DNA of 64,000 nucleotides from Bacillus safensis (GTDB lineage Bacteria; Bacillota; Bacilli; Bacillales; Bacillaceae), in the NCBI GenBank assembly GCA_030159235.1, contig BSBG01000001.1:479461-543460 (forward strand), written 5' to 3'. The position numbers and the translations under genes are program-made. The notes under the pieces were generated by a model, which was not told the origin of the DNA, did not search any database, and was given only the letters and a program-made list of their open reading frames with translations. Of this stretch, positions 42,268-51,405 are shown in pieces. Every line of letters starts with the position of its first letter. The first letter of the stretch is position 1.

Positions 42268-43341
42268 TTATCGAAAGCTGCGTCTCTGTGCAAACAGCCA
42301 ATCTGTTAAGCCTGGCGTCTCATAAGCAGGCGTCCATGATGCATGATCATATCCATACTTGCTTGCGTACTCCGTATAAAGCGGCTGGCCACCAGCTTTT
42401 TGAAGAGCTTGAATTGTATCTCTGGCATAGCTGATAGGGATAATGGAGTCATCTTCTGCATGAAATGCCCATATTGGTTTGTGTGCTAAAATTCCTGCCT
42501 TGCTTGGATCTGCACCTCCCGCAATTGGAATCATCGCTGCAAACAAACGAGGATATGTGATGTTCAACTGGTACGTGCCAAAGCCACCTTGTGATAAACC
42601 CGTCGCATAAATCCTTTTCTGATCAATCTGATAAGAAGCTAACACACGCTGAAGGACATCATAAGCTTTGTGTAAATCTGGTGAAAATTGAAACACGTTT
42701 GTCAGATCGATTTCATTTTGCAAATTTCTTGTTAATGCAAAGCCTCCATCCACAGCATTTCGCGCCTGAGGTGCTAGTACGTACGAAGGATGTTTCTTTT
42801 GGACTTCAGGGGAAGCCCATAAAGCTGCACCATCATTCGCAAGCAATTGCTTTTGATTGTCTGTTCCCCTCTCCCCGCCTCCATGTAAGAACAGGACTAG
42901 AGGATAGGCTTTATCCCGCTTACGGTTTTTTGGAATATACAGCCGATAAGGCATTCCTTGGTATTCGAAAGATAAAAAAGATGCTGCAATGTCCTCTCGT
43001 GAGACAAAGCGATAACTGTACGTAGATGTGGAAAGGCGATGGTTATTTTTGTAAACGCTTACTTTTAAAGTCGTATCAGTTTCGATATGAATGGGCTTTT
43101 TGTATAACTGACTTTGAGTTGTCGGCTGGCTGCCATCTGTTGTGTAATATAGAGAAGCTTTTTGAACGTGAGAATGCAGAGCGACCTCTTGTGAACGATA
43201 ATATTGACCAGATGGGACTGAAGCAGTTGATGCAAAATACGACGTATGATTCCGGGCAGAAGAAACGGAAGGAAAAAGAAAACTCATAAAAAATAGGACA
43301 ATAATAAAGGTGATCAGGCATTTCTTAGTTGTTTGGTTCAT
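42268..43341 (-). CDS. Secreted esterase with N-terminal chitobiase-like module
   Basis: Start at ATG 43341 behind AGGAGG, giving 357 residues. Residues 1-29 are a signal peptide ending in an SVSSARN cleavage region. Residues 35-110 look like the chitobiase/beta-hexosaminidase C-terminal-type module (ASLYYTTDGSQPTTQSQLY). The rest is an alpha/beta-hydrolase of PHB-depolymerase/feruloyl-esterase type: VLFLHGGGERGTDNQKQLL, nucleophile GLSQGGFGTY, acid in HAEDDSIIP and DHASWTPAY (His). It probably removes ester groups from a polymer outside the cell. A cre box upstream suggests glucose repression. Confidence 0.85.
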   Translation of the reverse strand: MNQTTKKCLITFIIVLFFMSFLFPSVSSARNHTSYFASTASVPSGQYYRSQEVALHSHVQKASLYYTTDGSQPTTQSQLYKKPIHIETDTTLKVSVYKNNHRLSTSTYSYRFVSREDIAASFLSFEYQGMPYRLYIPKNRKRDKAYPLVLFLHGGGERGTDNQKQLLANDGAALWASPEVQKKHPSYVLAPQARNAVDGGFALTRNLQNEIDLTNVFQFSPDLHKAYDVLQRVLASYQIDQKRIYATGLSQGGFGTYQLNITYPRLFAAMIPIAGGADPSKAGILAHKPIWAFHAEDDSIIPISYARDTIQALQKAGGQPLYTEYASKYGYDHASWTPAYETPGLTDWLFAQRRSFR

Positions 43342-43402
43342 ATCGTTCCTCCTGTACATGCTCAGATGAATTTTTATTTATTATTTATCATGACAACAGA
43401 AA

Positions 43403-43417
43403 TGTCAACGCTTTCAT
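43403..43417. promoter_or_regulatory. Candidate cre box upstream of the esterase
   Basis: The minus-strand sequence ATGAAAGCGTTGACA matches the cre consensus except for one base, about 60 bases before the start codon. Confidence 0.6.
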
Positions 43418-43445
43418 TTTAATTTCTACATAATCTGACCGAAAC

Positions 43446-43476
43446 AAAAAAGCGTACCCGCACGCAGGTACACTCC
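43446..43476 (-). terminator. Terminator downstream of ywdA
   Basis: On the minus strand GTGTACCTGC and GCGGGTACGC pair with mismatches, followed by TTTTTTG. Confidence 0.6.
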
Positions 43477-43495
43477 TTTATTCATACATGAATAC

Positions 43496-43750
43496 CTATT
43501 TTTGCTGATCGGACTCTTTCGCCATTTTTCGAATAAAGGCTTCAATGGATTCAACAAATAAAGCGTATTCTTTCATTTGTTTATACGTATTTGACAGCTT
43601 CTCTTTTACTTCTTCCTGCTCTAGAGAAGGTTCACCGAGAATAGATTGAACTTGAATGAGCAATTCTTTATATTCTTCACGTTTATCTTCAACATGATCT
43701 GCCATTGTCTCCAAGCGTTTTCTAGTCGTCGGCTGCTGTTTTGAATTCAA
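43496..43750 (-). CDS. ywdA: YwdA family small protein
   Basis: An 84-residue, highly charged, helical protein (LETMADHVEDKREEYKELLI). In B. subtilis ywdA is the last gene of sacT-sacP-sacA-ywdA. Here about 3.7 kb of other genes lie between sacA and this gene, so it no longer shares that transcript. Start at TTG 43750 with a weak GGGG site. Function unknown. Confidence 0.7.
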   Translation of the reverse strand: MNSKQQPTTRKRLETMADHVEDKREEYKELLIQVQSILGEPSLEQEEVKEKLSNTYKQMKEYALFVESIEAFIRKMAKESDQQK

Positions 43751-43967
43751 GTAAACAACCCCTTTTTTGTCCTACCGCATTTGGATACACGTCAGCCTCA
43801 GCTGTATATATTTTAAAATGATACCATAATTCCACCTGTTATCATATATGTAAAACGTCATCAAACCGCTTCAGGCCAACCTTGTATATACACGATATAG
43901 TCTCTTAGATACAGGCTGATTTCACTAGAAAAAAGCAGATCATGGATCTGCTCAGATTGTAGAGAAA

Positions 43968-45308
43968 TTATTTTTCAAGCCGGATTTCCCCTATTTCCTT
44001 CTGACTCTTTAAGCCAGTTCTTTTTTTCTCAATTTTCATTGCTAATACTAATATAAAAGCGATCATTAAAATAATACTTAAGAAAATCAAACCGGCTTGC
44101 ATTTTTCCTGTAGCATCTTTTAGCCATCCGACTGCATAAGGGCCAACAAAACCTCCTAGACTTCCAATTGAATTAATAACTGCAATTCCAACAGCTACTG
44201 TGGCTGGACTCAATATCATAGTTGGTAATGACCAAAAAGGACCTTTAAAACAATACATGGCTGCCAGTGAAATGGTGATTAAAATCATTGCGATAAATGG
44301 ATTGGACACCATTCCTACACTAAATAACGTTAACCCAGATACGAGTAATGGGAAAGCTGTGTGTAAACGTCTTTCACCAGTGCGATCTGAACGTCTTGAC
44401 CAGTAATTCATGACGATTGAAGCAATAATGTAAGGAATTGTAGCAATGAAGCCGATCTGGGTGTTTGTTAAATAGCTGGATAATCCTTTAATAATTTGGG
44501 GCATCCAATAACCAACGCCCAGTGTACCTGCAGTATATACAAAGTAAATTAAGGAGAGGTACCACAGTTTAGGATCAGTCAAGGCTGTCTTATGACTAGA
44601 TGTTTGTTGGCCTTGCTTTTCTCTTAGCTCCTCGTCCTTTCTTAATTCTGAAATCAACCAATTTTTTTCTTCGGCTGTTAACCACTTTGCTTGTTCAGGC
44701 CTGTCTGTTAAGTAGAAATATGTTACAAACCCTAAAATAACAGCAGGGGCGCCTTCTATAATAAACATCCAACGCCATCCAGGTACATTCATCCAATGAA
44801 TATGATCAATAATTAAGGTAGAAACGGGAGCTCCTATAATATAAGAAACAGCGATTGCTGTCATAAACATCGCAATTGTACTTGCTCTTTCTTTAGCTCG
44901 GAACCAATAAGTAAGGTATAGAATAATACCTGGAAATAGACCTGCCTCTGCTACTCCAAGAAGGAATCTAATGATATAGAGCTGGGTGGCATTCTGAGCA
45001 AACCCAGTTGCCATAGAGATAATTCCCCAAGTAAAGAGTATCCTAGTCATCCAAACTCTTGCCCCAAATTTTTGCATTAAAATATTACTTGGTACTTCAA
45101 AGAGAAAATAACCAATAAAAAAAATACCTGTCACAAGACCAAACATTTTACTTGTTAGTCCTAGTGCTTCATTCATTTCCAATGCTGCATATCCCACATT
45201 TGCCCTGTCTAGGTAAGAAATAATATAGAGTAAAAATAGTAACGGGATTATTCTTCGTGTCACCTTTCGAATTGTCTTCTTTTCGAAATTCAAATGAGCA
45301 TTTTCCAA
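43968..45308 (-). CDS. MFS transporter, anion:cation symporter (ACS) family
   Basis: A 446-residue 12-segment transporter; TTG start at 45308, seven bases after AAGGAGG. The ACS signature is clear: RRIIPLLFLLYIISYLDRAN, FFIGYFLFEVPSNILMQKFG, RFLLGVAEAGLFPGIILYLT and WRWMFIIEGAPAVILGF. Such carriers take up organic anions (glucarate, galactonate, phthalate, uronates) with protons. It follows the amidohydrolase gene on the same strand, with its own cre box, and probably imports the amidohydrolase's substrate. Confidence 0.87.
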   Translation of the reverse strand: MENAHLNFEKKTIRKVTRRIIPLLFLLYIISYLDRANVGYAALEMNEALGLTSKMFGLVTGIFFIGYFLFEVPSNILMQKFGARVWMTRILFTWGIISMATGFAQNATQLYIIRFLLGVAEAGLFPGIILYLTYWFRAKERASTIAMFMTAIAVSYIIGAPVSTLIIDHIHWMNVPGWRWMFIIEGAPAVILGFVTYFYLTDRPEQAKWLTAEEKNWLISELRKDEELREKQGQQTSSHKTALTDPKLWYLSLIYFVYTAGTLGVGYWMPQIIKGLSSYLTNTQIGFIATIPYIIASIVMNYWSRRSDRTGERRLHTAFPLLVSGLTLFSVGMVSNPFIAMILITISLAAMYCFKGPFWSLPTMILSPATVAVGIAVINSIGSLGGFVGPYAVGWLKDATGKMQAGLIFLSIILMIAFILVLAMKIEKKRTGLKSQKEIGEIRLEK

Positions 45309-45344
45309 TCAAATTCCTCCTTTTAAAATAATAAAAAGAAATTT

Positions 45345-45359
45345 TGATAACGCTTACAT
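45345..45359. promoter_or_regulatory. cre (CcpA) box before the ACS transporter gene
   Basis: The minus-strand sequence ATGTAAGCGTTATCA is a full match to WTGWAARCGYWWWCW, lying 37 bases upstream of the transporter start codon. Confidence 0.75.
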
Positions 45360-45375
45360 TTATATCAAAAATAAA

Positions 45376-45416
45376 GAGATACTCTTACGATTCTGTAAGA
45401 TGTGTAAGAGTATCTC
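45376..45416 (-). terminator. Hairpin terminator between amidohydrolase and transporter genes
   Basis: GAGATACTCTTAC pairs perfectly with GTAAGAGTATCTC, followed by TTTATTTTT on the minus strand. It would end the amidohydrolase transcript before the transporter. Confidence 0.7.
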
Positions 45417-45508
45417 CATTTACCCTTTTGTTGTTTCCTCAAGACAGCGAACAAAATTAAATACATCAAATCTGATCATAAAACTTTCTTTCATCGCGTT
45501 AAAAACGT

Positions 45509-46597
45509 TTATTTCCAACTAGAAACGCTCTCAATGTCTGGTATACCGTTAAATATTAAGTGTTTCGGTTGATAATGAATGTTTCCTAACACCGTTTCTC
45601 CATCTACATCAGGAAAAGCAGTCTCAGTAGAAGTAGAATCTAGAACCACAAGGTTATTTGGAGTAAAAGTGAAATCGTCAATTCCTAACAATTTAGGAGC
45701 TGTTACCAGAACTGCTCTAAAAGCTTCATCTAGAGACAGTCCACCTACAATCAGTTTAGAAATGATGTAGCTCATGTTATAAACAGGGTATTTTCTCCAT
45801 GACGCGCTTGTTAAATCTGTACTGATGGTATCTGGTTTAATTCCCTCAGCTAAGCATTTATAAAAAACATTCCAATTAAAGTGTTTTCTACCGTGACCGA
45901 TATCTAATACTATTCCTCTTTCCACTGCAGCTAGAAATTCCTTTTTTACTTTTCCGTCAGTATTTAACACGTTTCCATCCCTTCCTTGAAATGGATGAGT
46001 AAGAATGTCCCCTTTATTAAAATATTGTGTTACCTCTTCAATATCTAGTTTAGTTTCAGTTAAATGAACCATCATTCGTAAATCAGTTCGATCGGCTGCT
46101 TCTCTTGCTAAGCGTAATAAAGACTGGTCAGTCGTTTTGTCTACCTGGCCTAAGCGAATCTTAATTCCTAATAAACGATCATCAGCTAAAGATGCAACTT
46201 CAACAATTCGCTCCAACGAAATATTTTCTGGCTTGGTTGGGTTAGGATTAGGGTGATTGGTTAGCCCTTCTGGTAAGGCCGATAACCAAGAACGTACTGT
46301 TAACGGGCTGTTTTCCCAATAACGATTTGCTTCCTCCCATCCGTCATAGCCAAAAGTGCCTGCGTCTCCAACTGTAGTTACTCCTGAGGAGAGATATTGT
46401 TTATCTGTCACACCAATTTCTGCTCCAGGTGCCCATAAATGACAATGAAAATCGACTAACCCCGGTACGATTACGCTAGATTCAGATAAATGAATCTCCC
46501 GATCATCCTCTTGAGTAACTGATATTCTTGTAGACTTATTTGGAATGAACCCCTTTTTTGACCAAATAGAACCGCCTTTAAAATTCCATTCTCCCAT
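45509..46597 (-). CDS. Amidohydrolase/deacetylase family metallohydrolase
   Basis: A 362-residue TIM-barrel amidohydrolase: GLVDFHCHLWAPGAEIGV (HxH metal pair), GIKIRLGQVDKTTDQSLL (region of the bridging Lys), MMVHLTETKL and LTHPFQGRDGN (metal His residues) and TISTDLTSASW (catalytic Asp). It resembles the EF_0837-type group found in sugar-acid or amino-acid-derivative operons and may be an N-deacetylase. Tandem operators of RpiR type lie 310-350 bases upstream, and no regulator gene is near. Confidence 0.85.
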   Translation of the reverse strand: MGEWNFKGGSIWSKKGFIPNKSTRISVTQEDDREIHLSESSVIVPGLVDFHCHLWAPGAEIGVTDKQYLSSGVTTVGDAGTFGYDGWEEANRYWENSPLTVRSWLSALPEGLTNHPNPNPTKPENISLERIVEVASLADDRLLGIKIRLGQVDKTTDQSLLRLAREAADRTDLRMMVHLTETKLDIEEVTQYFNKGDILTHPFQGRDGNVLNTDGKVKKEFLAAVERGIVLDIGHGRKHFNWNVFYKCLAEGIKPDTISTDLTSASWRKYPVYNMSYIISKLIVGGLSLDEAFRAVLVTAPKLLGIDDFTFTPNNLVVLDSTSTETAFPDVDGETVLGNIHYQPKHLIFNGIPDIESVSSWK

Positions 46598-46643
46598 GCA
46601 AATACACCCCTTAACTTAATATTGTTAGAATAGATTCGTTTAT

Positions 46644-46713
46644 TTAATTGTTTACAATAGCAGCTTCTTTACATGCCTTGATAGCGTCCAACCACTGGTG
46701 CTAAATTACTCAT
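46644..46713 (-). pseudogene. Deletion remnant of a small gene
   Basis: A good ribosome site (AAAAGGAG) and ATG at 46713 open MSNLAPVVGRYQGM and stop. One frame over, the same stretch reads LDAIKACKEAAIVNN and ends at the TAA at 46644, which looks like a real C-terminus. The simplest view is a gene that lost its middle by deletion, leaving both ends joined out of frame. It stands just upstream of the amidohydrolase gene and was probably part of its operon. Confidence 0.45.
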
Positions 46714-46782
46714 TAATTTACACTCCTTTTCTTTTTGGATAGTGGAAACAATCAACTGAATGTCCATACACAAACCAATAAG

Positions 46783-46797
46783 ATAACGCTTTCAAAA
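46783..46797. promoter_or_regulatory. cre (CcpA) box upstream of the amidohydrolase operon
   Basis: The minus-strand sequence TTGAAAGCGTTATCT fully matches the cre consensus. It lies between the RpiR-type operators and the remnant gene. Confidence 0.7.
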
Positions 46798-46904
46798 ATG
46801 AAATTAATGAATGACGCAACCCCTACCTCCGAGATATTGATCAATCATTTGTAACAGCTTTCATTCTAGAGACAGAACGACCCTCAAAATAAAATTTATC
46901 TCAC

Positions 46905-46948
46905 GTAATAAAAATTACTAATTTTTATACAAAAGTAATATTTATTAC
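46905..46948. promoter_or_regulatory. Tandem palindromic operators matching the RpiR operon
   Basis: GTAATAAAAATTAC (46905-46918) and GTAATATTTATTAC (46935-46948) are both perfect GTAAT-N4-ATTAC palindromes, 30 bp apart start to start. The second, with flanks (AAAAGTAATATTTATTACC), differs from the 7658-7676 site at one of 19 positions. Confidence 0.7.
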
Positions 46949-47029
46949 CAATAATTTAAAAGTATATTATCACTCATAATTAATAAAGTAAACCTTTTTA
47001 ATAAAGAAAAGCAGTTAAATTAAAACGAA

Positions 47030-47345
47030 CAGTGAAGCAAATGGGGGAATTGATGGCGAGGAAGATGTAGACGTTGTGGTTACCATTGGTTCAAGAGTAA
47101 AAAAACAATGAAAATAAACATTCCACTTATGATCAGTGGAATGTTCTATGGCACTGCACTTAGTAAAGAAGCAAGACTTTCTTTGGCTGCAGTAGCTCAT
47201 AATGTCGAAACAGCGATGAATTCTGGTGGATGAACTATTTAAACAGGCTGATAGGATTGAAGTTAAATTTGGACAAGCTGCTTTAACAGGAAGTGCCCGT
47301 GAAATGATGGGCCTAAAGAAAAACGAGGATGCGGTAGGGAGTACC
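47030..47345 (+). pseudogene. Fragment of an FMN-binding glutamate synthase-like gene
   Basis: Three pieces in different frames match the central glutamate synthase domain: EANGGIDGEEDVDVVVTIGS, then TMKINIPLMISGMFYGTALS with KEARLSLAAVAHNVETA, then DELFKQADRIEVKFGQAAL with TGSAREMMGLKKNEDAV. The first break is a one-base loss in a seven-A run at 47098-47105, and the second lies near 47230, where a stretch normally found between these blocks is missing. The N- and C-terminal parts of the enzyme are absent. It cannot be functional. Confidence 0.75.
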
Positions 47346-47405
47346 CAAAATCTCGCACCTCGTTTATCTGATGGAGAAATGGATTCTACAACGGCACCTT
47401 CTCTC

Positions 47406-48857
47406 TCAATCTTCTCTTTGTAAATGCCATGTCTTCAATTTCAGCTTTGTTTCATTTCTGCCACTGATGGAGATTGATTTATTTCCCGGGGAAGGAAAGT
47501 AACGTGCAGTAAATACTTCTCGGCCTCCGTTTACAAAAATCTCAATCGACGATGCATCGATAAAGATATGAAGATCGTGTAATTCCTCTATTGCTACTTC
47601 ACGAACTTCCTTTGATCGATCTTCAAATCGATCCCGCTCTAAAGTCAGTCTTCCCTCATCTTTATCATAAATGATCCGAGCAGCCGCTCGAATACAGCAT
47701 TCAAACCCCTTTTGTGTGTCAATTTGATCAATGAATATCTCTGCACTCGTAATATCATCTACAGGGATGGATTGAACAGAGCGTTTGATATGAAAAACAT
47801 GCTCTTGTTCATTCGTCCGCATTGCTTGAAGTTCAGTGACTGGTTTTTGAATCAGATGTCCGTCACCATCCATATGGAGCTCTCTTGGAATCGTCAAACA
47901 ATGTATCCATTGATAAGAAATCGTCGGATGATGTTCATCTCCTTGGTCTGGCACGCCCATCCATCCGATTAAAAGGCGTCTGCCTGATTCGTCTTGAAAG
48001 GTTTGCTGCGCATAGAAATCAAAGCCGCGATCCAGCTCCTCAAACGCTCCGTGTGTATATTGATAAGAGCGATCATCCAATGTGCCAACAAAATAGCCTG
48101 ATTGATGTGTATTGTGATATTTTAAACCATCAGGCTTGAGTCCTTGCGGCGACACAATCAATACATCCCGGCCGTCTAATTCAAATAGATCTGGGCATTC
48201 CCACATATAGCCGAAATTGTCTAACCCATTTTTTCCACTGCCTGCAATCGTGCCTTGAAATGTCCAATTGTCTAAAGTATCAGAGGTAAACAAGACTAGG
48301 TGTCCTTTCAGGTCTAAGCTTTGCGCACCAAGAACCATGTACCACTGGCCATTTCGCTTCCATACCTTCGGATCACGAAAATGGGCAGTGAATCCTTCCG
48401 GCAGCGTGGCCACGACACCTTTTTTCTGAAAGTGAATGCCATCCTCTGAAACAGCTAAACATTGATACGTCTCACGATTTCCTTGTTCATCCCGAACGTT
48501 TCCAGTGTACATCACGTACATGTGTCCATCGTCTATAAATGCACTGCCAGAATAACAGCCGTTTTGATCAAACCAATCACTTGGGGCAAGGGCGGCTTCT
48601 TCGTGCTGCCAATTGACTAGATCTGTCGATGTGTAATGGCCCCAGAATTTCGAACCGTGTCCCGTTTTGAATGGCTGCCACTGATAAAAGACGTGGTAAA
48701 CCCCTTTCCACTGAATCAACCCATTCGGGTCATTTAAAAGACCAACTGGCGGCATCAAATGAAAATGCTGTCGGTACACATCTTTTTTTACCAAATGTTC
48801 ATAGTTTCGAATTCGTTCTGCTACCTTTTGACGAAGTACTGCGTCAATTGTTGTCAT
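47406..48857 (-). CDS. sacA: Sucrose-6-phosphate hydrolase
   Basis: SacA splits sucrose-6-phosphate from the PTS into glucose-6-phosphate and fructose. The 483-residue GH32 enzyme starts at ATG 48857 (GTG at 48869 is the alternative). It has the sucrose box HLMPPVGLLNDPNGLIQWKG (nucleophile Asp), HFRDPKVWKRNGQWY and the acid/base Glu in GYMWECPDLFEL; the C-terminal third is the GH32 beta-sandwich. Located 19 bases downstream of sacP in the same transcript. Confidence 0.96.
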   Translation of the reverse strand: MTTIDAVLRQKVAERIRNYEHLVKKDVYRQHFHLMPPVGLLNDPNGLIQWKGVYHVFYQWQPFKTGHGSKFWGHYTSTDLVNWQHEEAALAPSDWFDQNGCYSGSAFIDDGHMYVMYTGNVRDEQGNRETYQCLAVSEDGIHFQKKGVVATLPEGFTAHFRDPKVWKRNGQWYMVLGAQSLDLKGHLVLFTSDTLDNWTFQGTIAGSGKNGLDNFGYMWECPDLFELDGRDVLIVSPQGLKPDGLKYHNTHQSGYFVGTLDDRSYQYTHGAFEELDRGFDFYAQQTFQDESGRRLLIGWMGVPDQGDEHHPTISYQWIHCLTIPRELHMDGDGHLIQKPVTELQAMRTNEQEHVFHIKRSVQSIPVDDITSAEIFIDQIDTQKGFECCIRAAARIIYDKDEGRLTLERDRFEDRSKEVREVAIEELHDLHIFIDASSIEIFVNGGREVFTARYFPSPGNKSISISGRNETKLKLKTWHLQRED

Positions 48858-48876
48858 AACTGTGACCACTCCTTGA

Positions 48877-50265
48877 TTATTTTTCGACTTCTTTTACTTT
48901 AAAGATGATGGTGAGAATAAATGAAACAGCAACAGCTATTAACATACCAATCATATAATTCACCACATTCTGTAAACCGAATGGTGCTGCAATCGCAATC
49001 ATCGGAATACCTGTTAAACCGTAAGCGTTGGCGGCTACCTTCGTGAAGACAACGAATGCCCCGCCTAATGCGCCTCCAATCATCGCCGCAATAAAAGGTT
49101 TACGATAGCGGAGGTTGACTCCGAATATGACAGGCTCGGTAATCCCTAAGAAAGCTGAGAAAGCAGCAGGGAGTGCAATTTCTTTTGTTTTTGCACGTTT
49201 GGCTAAGAAAAAGACAGCAAGCCCTGCTCCGCCTTGCGCGACGTTGGACATTGCCCAGATTGGCAGCAAATAGTTACGTCCAATATCATTTAGCAATCCT
49301 GCTTCAATCGCATGGAAGCTATGATGAACCCCTGTGAGCACAATTAAAGAATAGGCACCGCCGAAAATGAGTCCTGCTAAGAACCCTGCATGGTCATAAA
49401 TAAATGTCAGTGCATTCGAAATTCCTGTACCAAGCATTCTTCCAAGCGGTCCAACTGCAATAAACGTCACAAATCCAGTCACGATCACCGTCACAAACGG
49501 GGTCACAAGTAAATCAATACTATTCGGAACCACTTTTCTTAAATTCTTCTCAACAAGACACATGATATAGACTGTCAGTAAGACTGGAATGACGGTTCCT
49601 TGGTAACCAAGAAGGGCAATATCAACATTGAATAAATGCATATACTCTGGTTTCGCATCCGTCAGTCCCCACGGATTGAGCAGACTTGGGTGAATCATAA
49701 TCCCCCCAATAACGGCTCCTAAATACGGGTTTCCACCAAACTCTTTTGCTGCACTGACCCCAATTAATATCGGCAAAATGATAAAGGCTGCACTTGAGAA
49801 CATATCAAGCATTTGGAAGATCGCAGAGCTTGGGTCAGCCCATTTAAAGGCTTTCATCATGCCTAACAGACCCATTAATAAACCGCTTGCTACAATTGCT
49901 GGAATGATCGGTACAAAAATATTCGATAACGTTTTAGCAAAACGTGCAAGTGGATTCATTTTTTGTTTCACTGCTTCATCATGGCTGACCGGCTTTTGTT
50001 TCTCGTCGCCTGTCTCAAGACCGGCCTCACGAGCAAATGGCTCATATACTTTGTTGACAGATCCCGTTCCAAAAATGACCTGAAATTGTCCTGAACTTGA
50101 GAATGCCCCCTTCACTCCTTCAAGTTCTTCAATGGCATCTTTGTCAATCAAATCCTCATCTTTTATCACCAATCTGAGTCTTGTTGCACAATGCGTGGCA
50201 CTGATGACATTTTCCTTGCCGCCTAACAGTTTTGTTAATTCTTTGGCTGTTTTTTGATAATCCAT
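48877..50265 (-). CDS. sacP: PTS sucrose-specific EIIBC component
   Basis: A 462-residue sucrose permease. An N-terminal EIIB domain carries the phosphorylated Cys in NVISATHCATRLRLVIKDE, and a C-terminal EIIC membrane domain (from about 105) shows GITEPVIFGVNLRYRKPFIA and TGVHHSFHAIEAGLLND. It imports and phosphorylates sucrose, taking phosphate from an EIIA domain supplied elsewhere. The gene has a terminator/antiterminator leader controlled by SacT and a cre box over its promoter. Confidence 0.95.
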   Translation of the reverse strand: MDYQKTAKELTKLLGGKENVISATHCATRLRLVIKDEDLIDKDAIEELEGVKGAFSSSGQFQVIFGTGSVNKVYEPFAREAGLETGDEKQKPVSHDEAVKQKMNPLARFAKTLSNIFVPIIPAIVASGLLMGLLGMMKAFKWADPSSAIFQMLDMFSSAAFIILPILIGVSAAKEFGGNPYLGAVIGGIMIHPSLLNPWGLTDAKPEYMHLFNVDIALLGYQGTVIPVLLTVYIMCLVEKNLRKVVPNSIDLLVTPFVTVIVTGFVTFIAVGPLGRMLGTGISNALTFIYDHAGFLAGLIFGGAYSLIVLTGVHHSFHAIEAGLLNDIGRNYLLPIWAMSNVAQGGAGLAVFFLAKRAKTKEIALPAAFSAFLGITEPVIFGVNLRYRKPFIAAMIGGALGGAFVVFTKVAANAYGLTGIPMIAIAAPFGLQNVVNYMIGMLIAVAVSFILTIIFKVKEVEK

Positions 50266-50285
50266 GATGTCTCCTCCTTTTTTAA

Positions 50286-50358
50286 AGCAAAAAAGACCTA
50301 AAATTCACCAACGATTAAAGGACATACACGTCCCCTCGTTACGCAAATTTTAGGTCTT
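50286..50358 (-). terminator. Conditional terminator in the sacPA leader
   Basis: On the minus strand AAGACCTAAAATTT pairs with AAATTTTAGGTCTT (stem 50291-50305 with 50345-50358) followed by TTTTT. Its 5' arm overlaps the SacT antiterminator site, giving the classic either/or switch. Confidence 0.88.
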
Positions 50359-50386
50359 GCCTGCCTGACAGTCACAATCCCGCAAT
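50344..50386 (-). promoter_or_regulatory. RAT antiterminator site for SacT
   Basis: The leader RNA contains GGATTGTGACTGTCAGGCAG followed by GCAAGACC, the form of the ribonucleic antiterminator of the SacT/SacY/LicT family. Binding by SacT would mask the terminator stem. Confidence 0.88.
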
Positions 50387-50395
50387 ATCAAATTT

Positions 50396-50410
50396 TGATG
50401 ACGCTTTCAT
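50396..50410. promoter_or_regulatory. cre box at the sacP promoter
   Basis: The minus-strand sequence ATGAAAGCGTCATCA matches the cre consensus except for one base and overlaps the -10 box, consistent with CcpA blocking transcription in glucose. Confidence 0.75.
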
Positions 50411-50438
50411 CATAGTATAAGACTGTGACATGCGTCAA
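50409..50438 (-). promoter_or_regulatory. Sigma-A promoter of sacPA
   Basis: On the minus strand TTGACG (50438-50433) and TATGAT (50414-50409) are separated by 18 bases. The leader then runs about 130 bases through the RAT and terminator to sacP. Confidence 0.75.
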
Positions 50439-50490
50439 CCTCTTTTTTCGAATCCAATGACCCATATACACTAGTACGGGTAGTGTGAAT

Positions 50491-50512
50491 AAAAAAAAGC
50501 CTGCATGCAGGC
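50491..50512 (-). terminator. Terminator of sacT
   Basis: GCCTGCATGCAGGC is a self-complementary stem followed by eight T on the minus strand, just past the sacT stop. Confidence 0.8.
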
Positions 50513-50519
50513 ATCACCA

Positions 50520-51353
50520 TTAAACCAATTCGGCCTCCTGCAGACGCTGGACATGCAGCGTGATGTAGCCGATCTCCGAGTCAGGGAGATGAAGTCCATA
50601 TTCATCTTTTAACAAATCAGCGAGTCCAAGTGCACACCGGTAAGCCGTATCATACTTTGTTTGGATAAAAATCAGCATGTCATCGTCCATGATTTGAAAT
50701 GCCTCATTCGATTCCAACCTGCCTAATGCATACCTCAAATGTGTCACAAGCCGCTGATAGGAAATACTATCCTCATCAATTGAATGCTGAAAATAGGTTT
50801 CAATATGCTCGATCATTTCTTTGATCATCGTTGTATATTTCACGGTTTTTTTCATGGACTCCGTATTCATTTTGGCCGTATGAATATGAAGTGCCACATA
50901 TCCTGCCTCATCGTCCGGCAGTTCAACCCCAAGCCGCTCCTTTACATAACGAATGGCATACTTTCCAATTTCATATTCCTGCTTATATAAGACTTTGATC
51001 TCACCAAGCAATTTATTATATAGCACAATGCCTTTTTGAATGCGTTCAATGGCGAAGGACAGATGGTCAGTCAGTGATATGTGGATATGATCACTGAGCG
51101 GCATCATGAGTTCACCCTCTGCATAACTGATGATATGCTCGGCCACCTCAATATGCGCTTCTGGCAATGTGGCAAGAATTTGTTTGAATTTCTCATTCTC
51201 TTCACGCACAACAAAGATTTTCTCTATTTTATGAACGGGAATGACGTCATTTTTCCCCTTCTGAAAAGCAATTCCGGGACCCATCACAATTTTCTCCTGA
51301 TCACCCTCCTTCACAACCACTGCATTGTTATTCAATATTTTATATATCTTCAC
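50520..51353 (-). CDS. sacT: Transcriptional antiterminator SacT
   Basis: A 277-residue BglG-family antiterminator. Residues 1-55 form the RNA-binding CAT domain ([19 protein letters not shown]). Two PTS regulatory domains follow, with conserved His residues ([52 protein letters not shown]). Phosphorylation by HPr/EII controls RNA binding. It acts on the RAT before sacP. It lies upstream of sacP on the same strand, as in B. subtilis, but the two are separated by a terminator and a promoter. Confidence 0.94.
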   Translation of the reverse strand: MKIYKILNNNAVVVKEGDQEKIVMGPGIAFQKGKNDVIPVHKIEKIFVVREENEKFKQILATLPEAHIEVAEHIISYAEGELMMPLSDHIHISLTDHLSFAIERIQKGIVLYNKLLGEIKVLYKQEYEIGKYAIRYVKERLGVELPDDEAGYVALHIHTAKMNTESMKKTVKYTTMIKEMIEHIETYFQHSIDEDSISYQRLVTHLRYALGRLESNEAFQIMDDDMLIFIQTKYDTAYRCALGLADLLKDEYGLHLPDSEIGYITLHVQRLQEAELV

Positions 51354-51405
51354 GGGGTATCCTCTCCCACCAGATAACGTTTCTTATGTGGGATTTTACC
51401 CTGTT

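Noticed and set aside
47015..47200. Minus-strand frame over the glutamate-synthase-like fragment
   Set aside because: The plus strand gives recognisable enzyme sequence in adjoining frames, so the minus-strand frame is chance.
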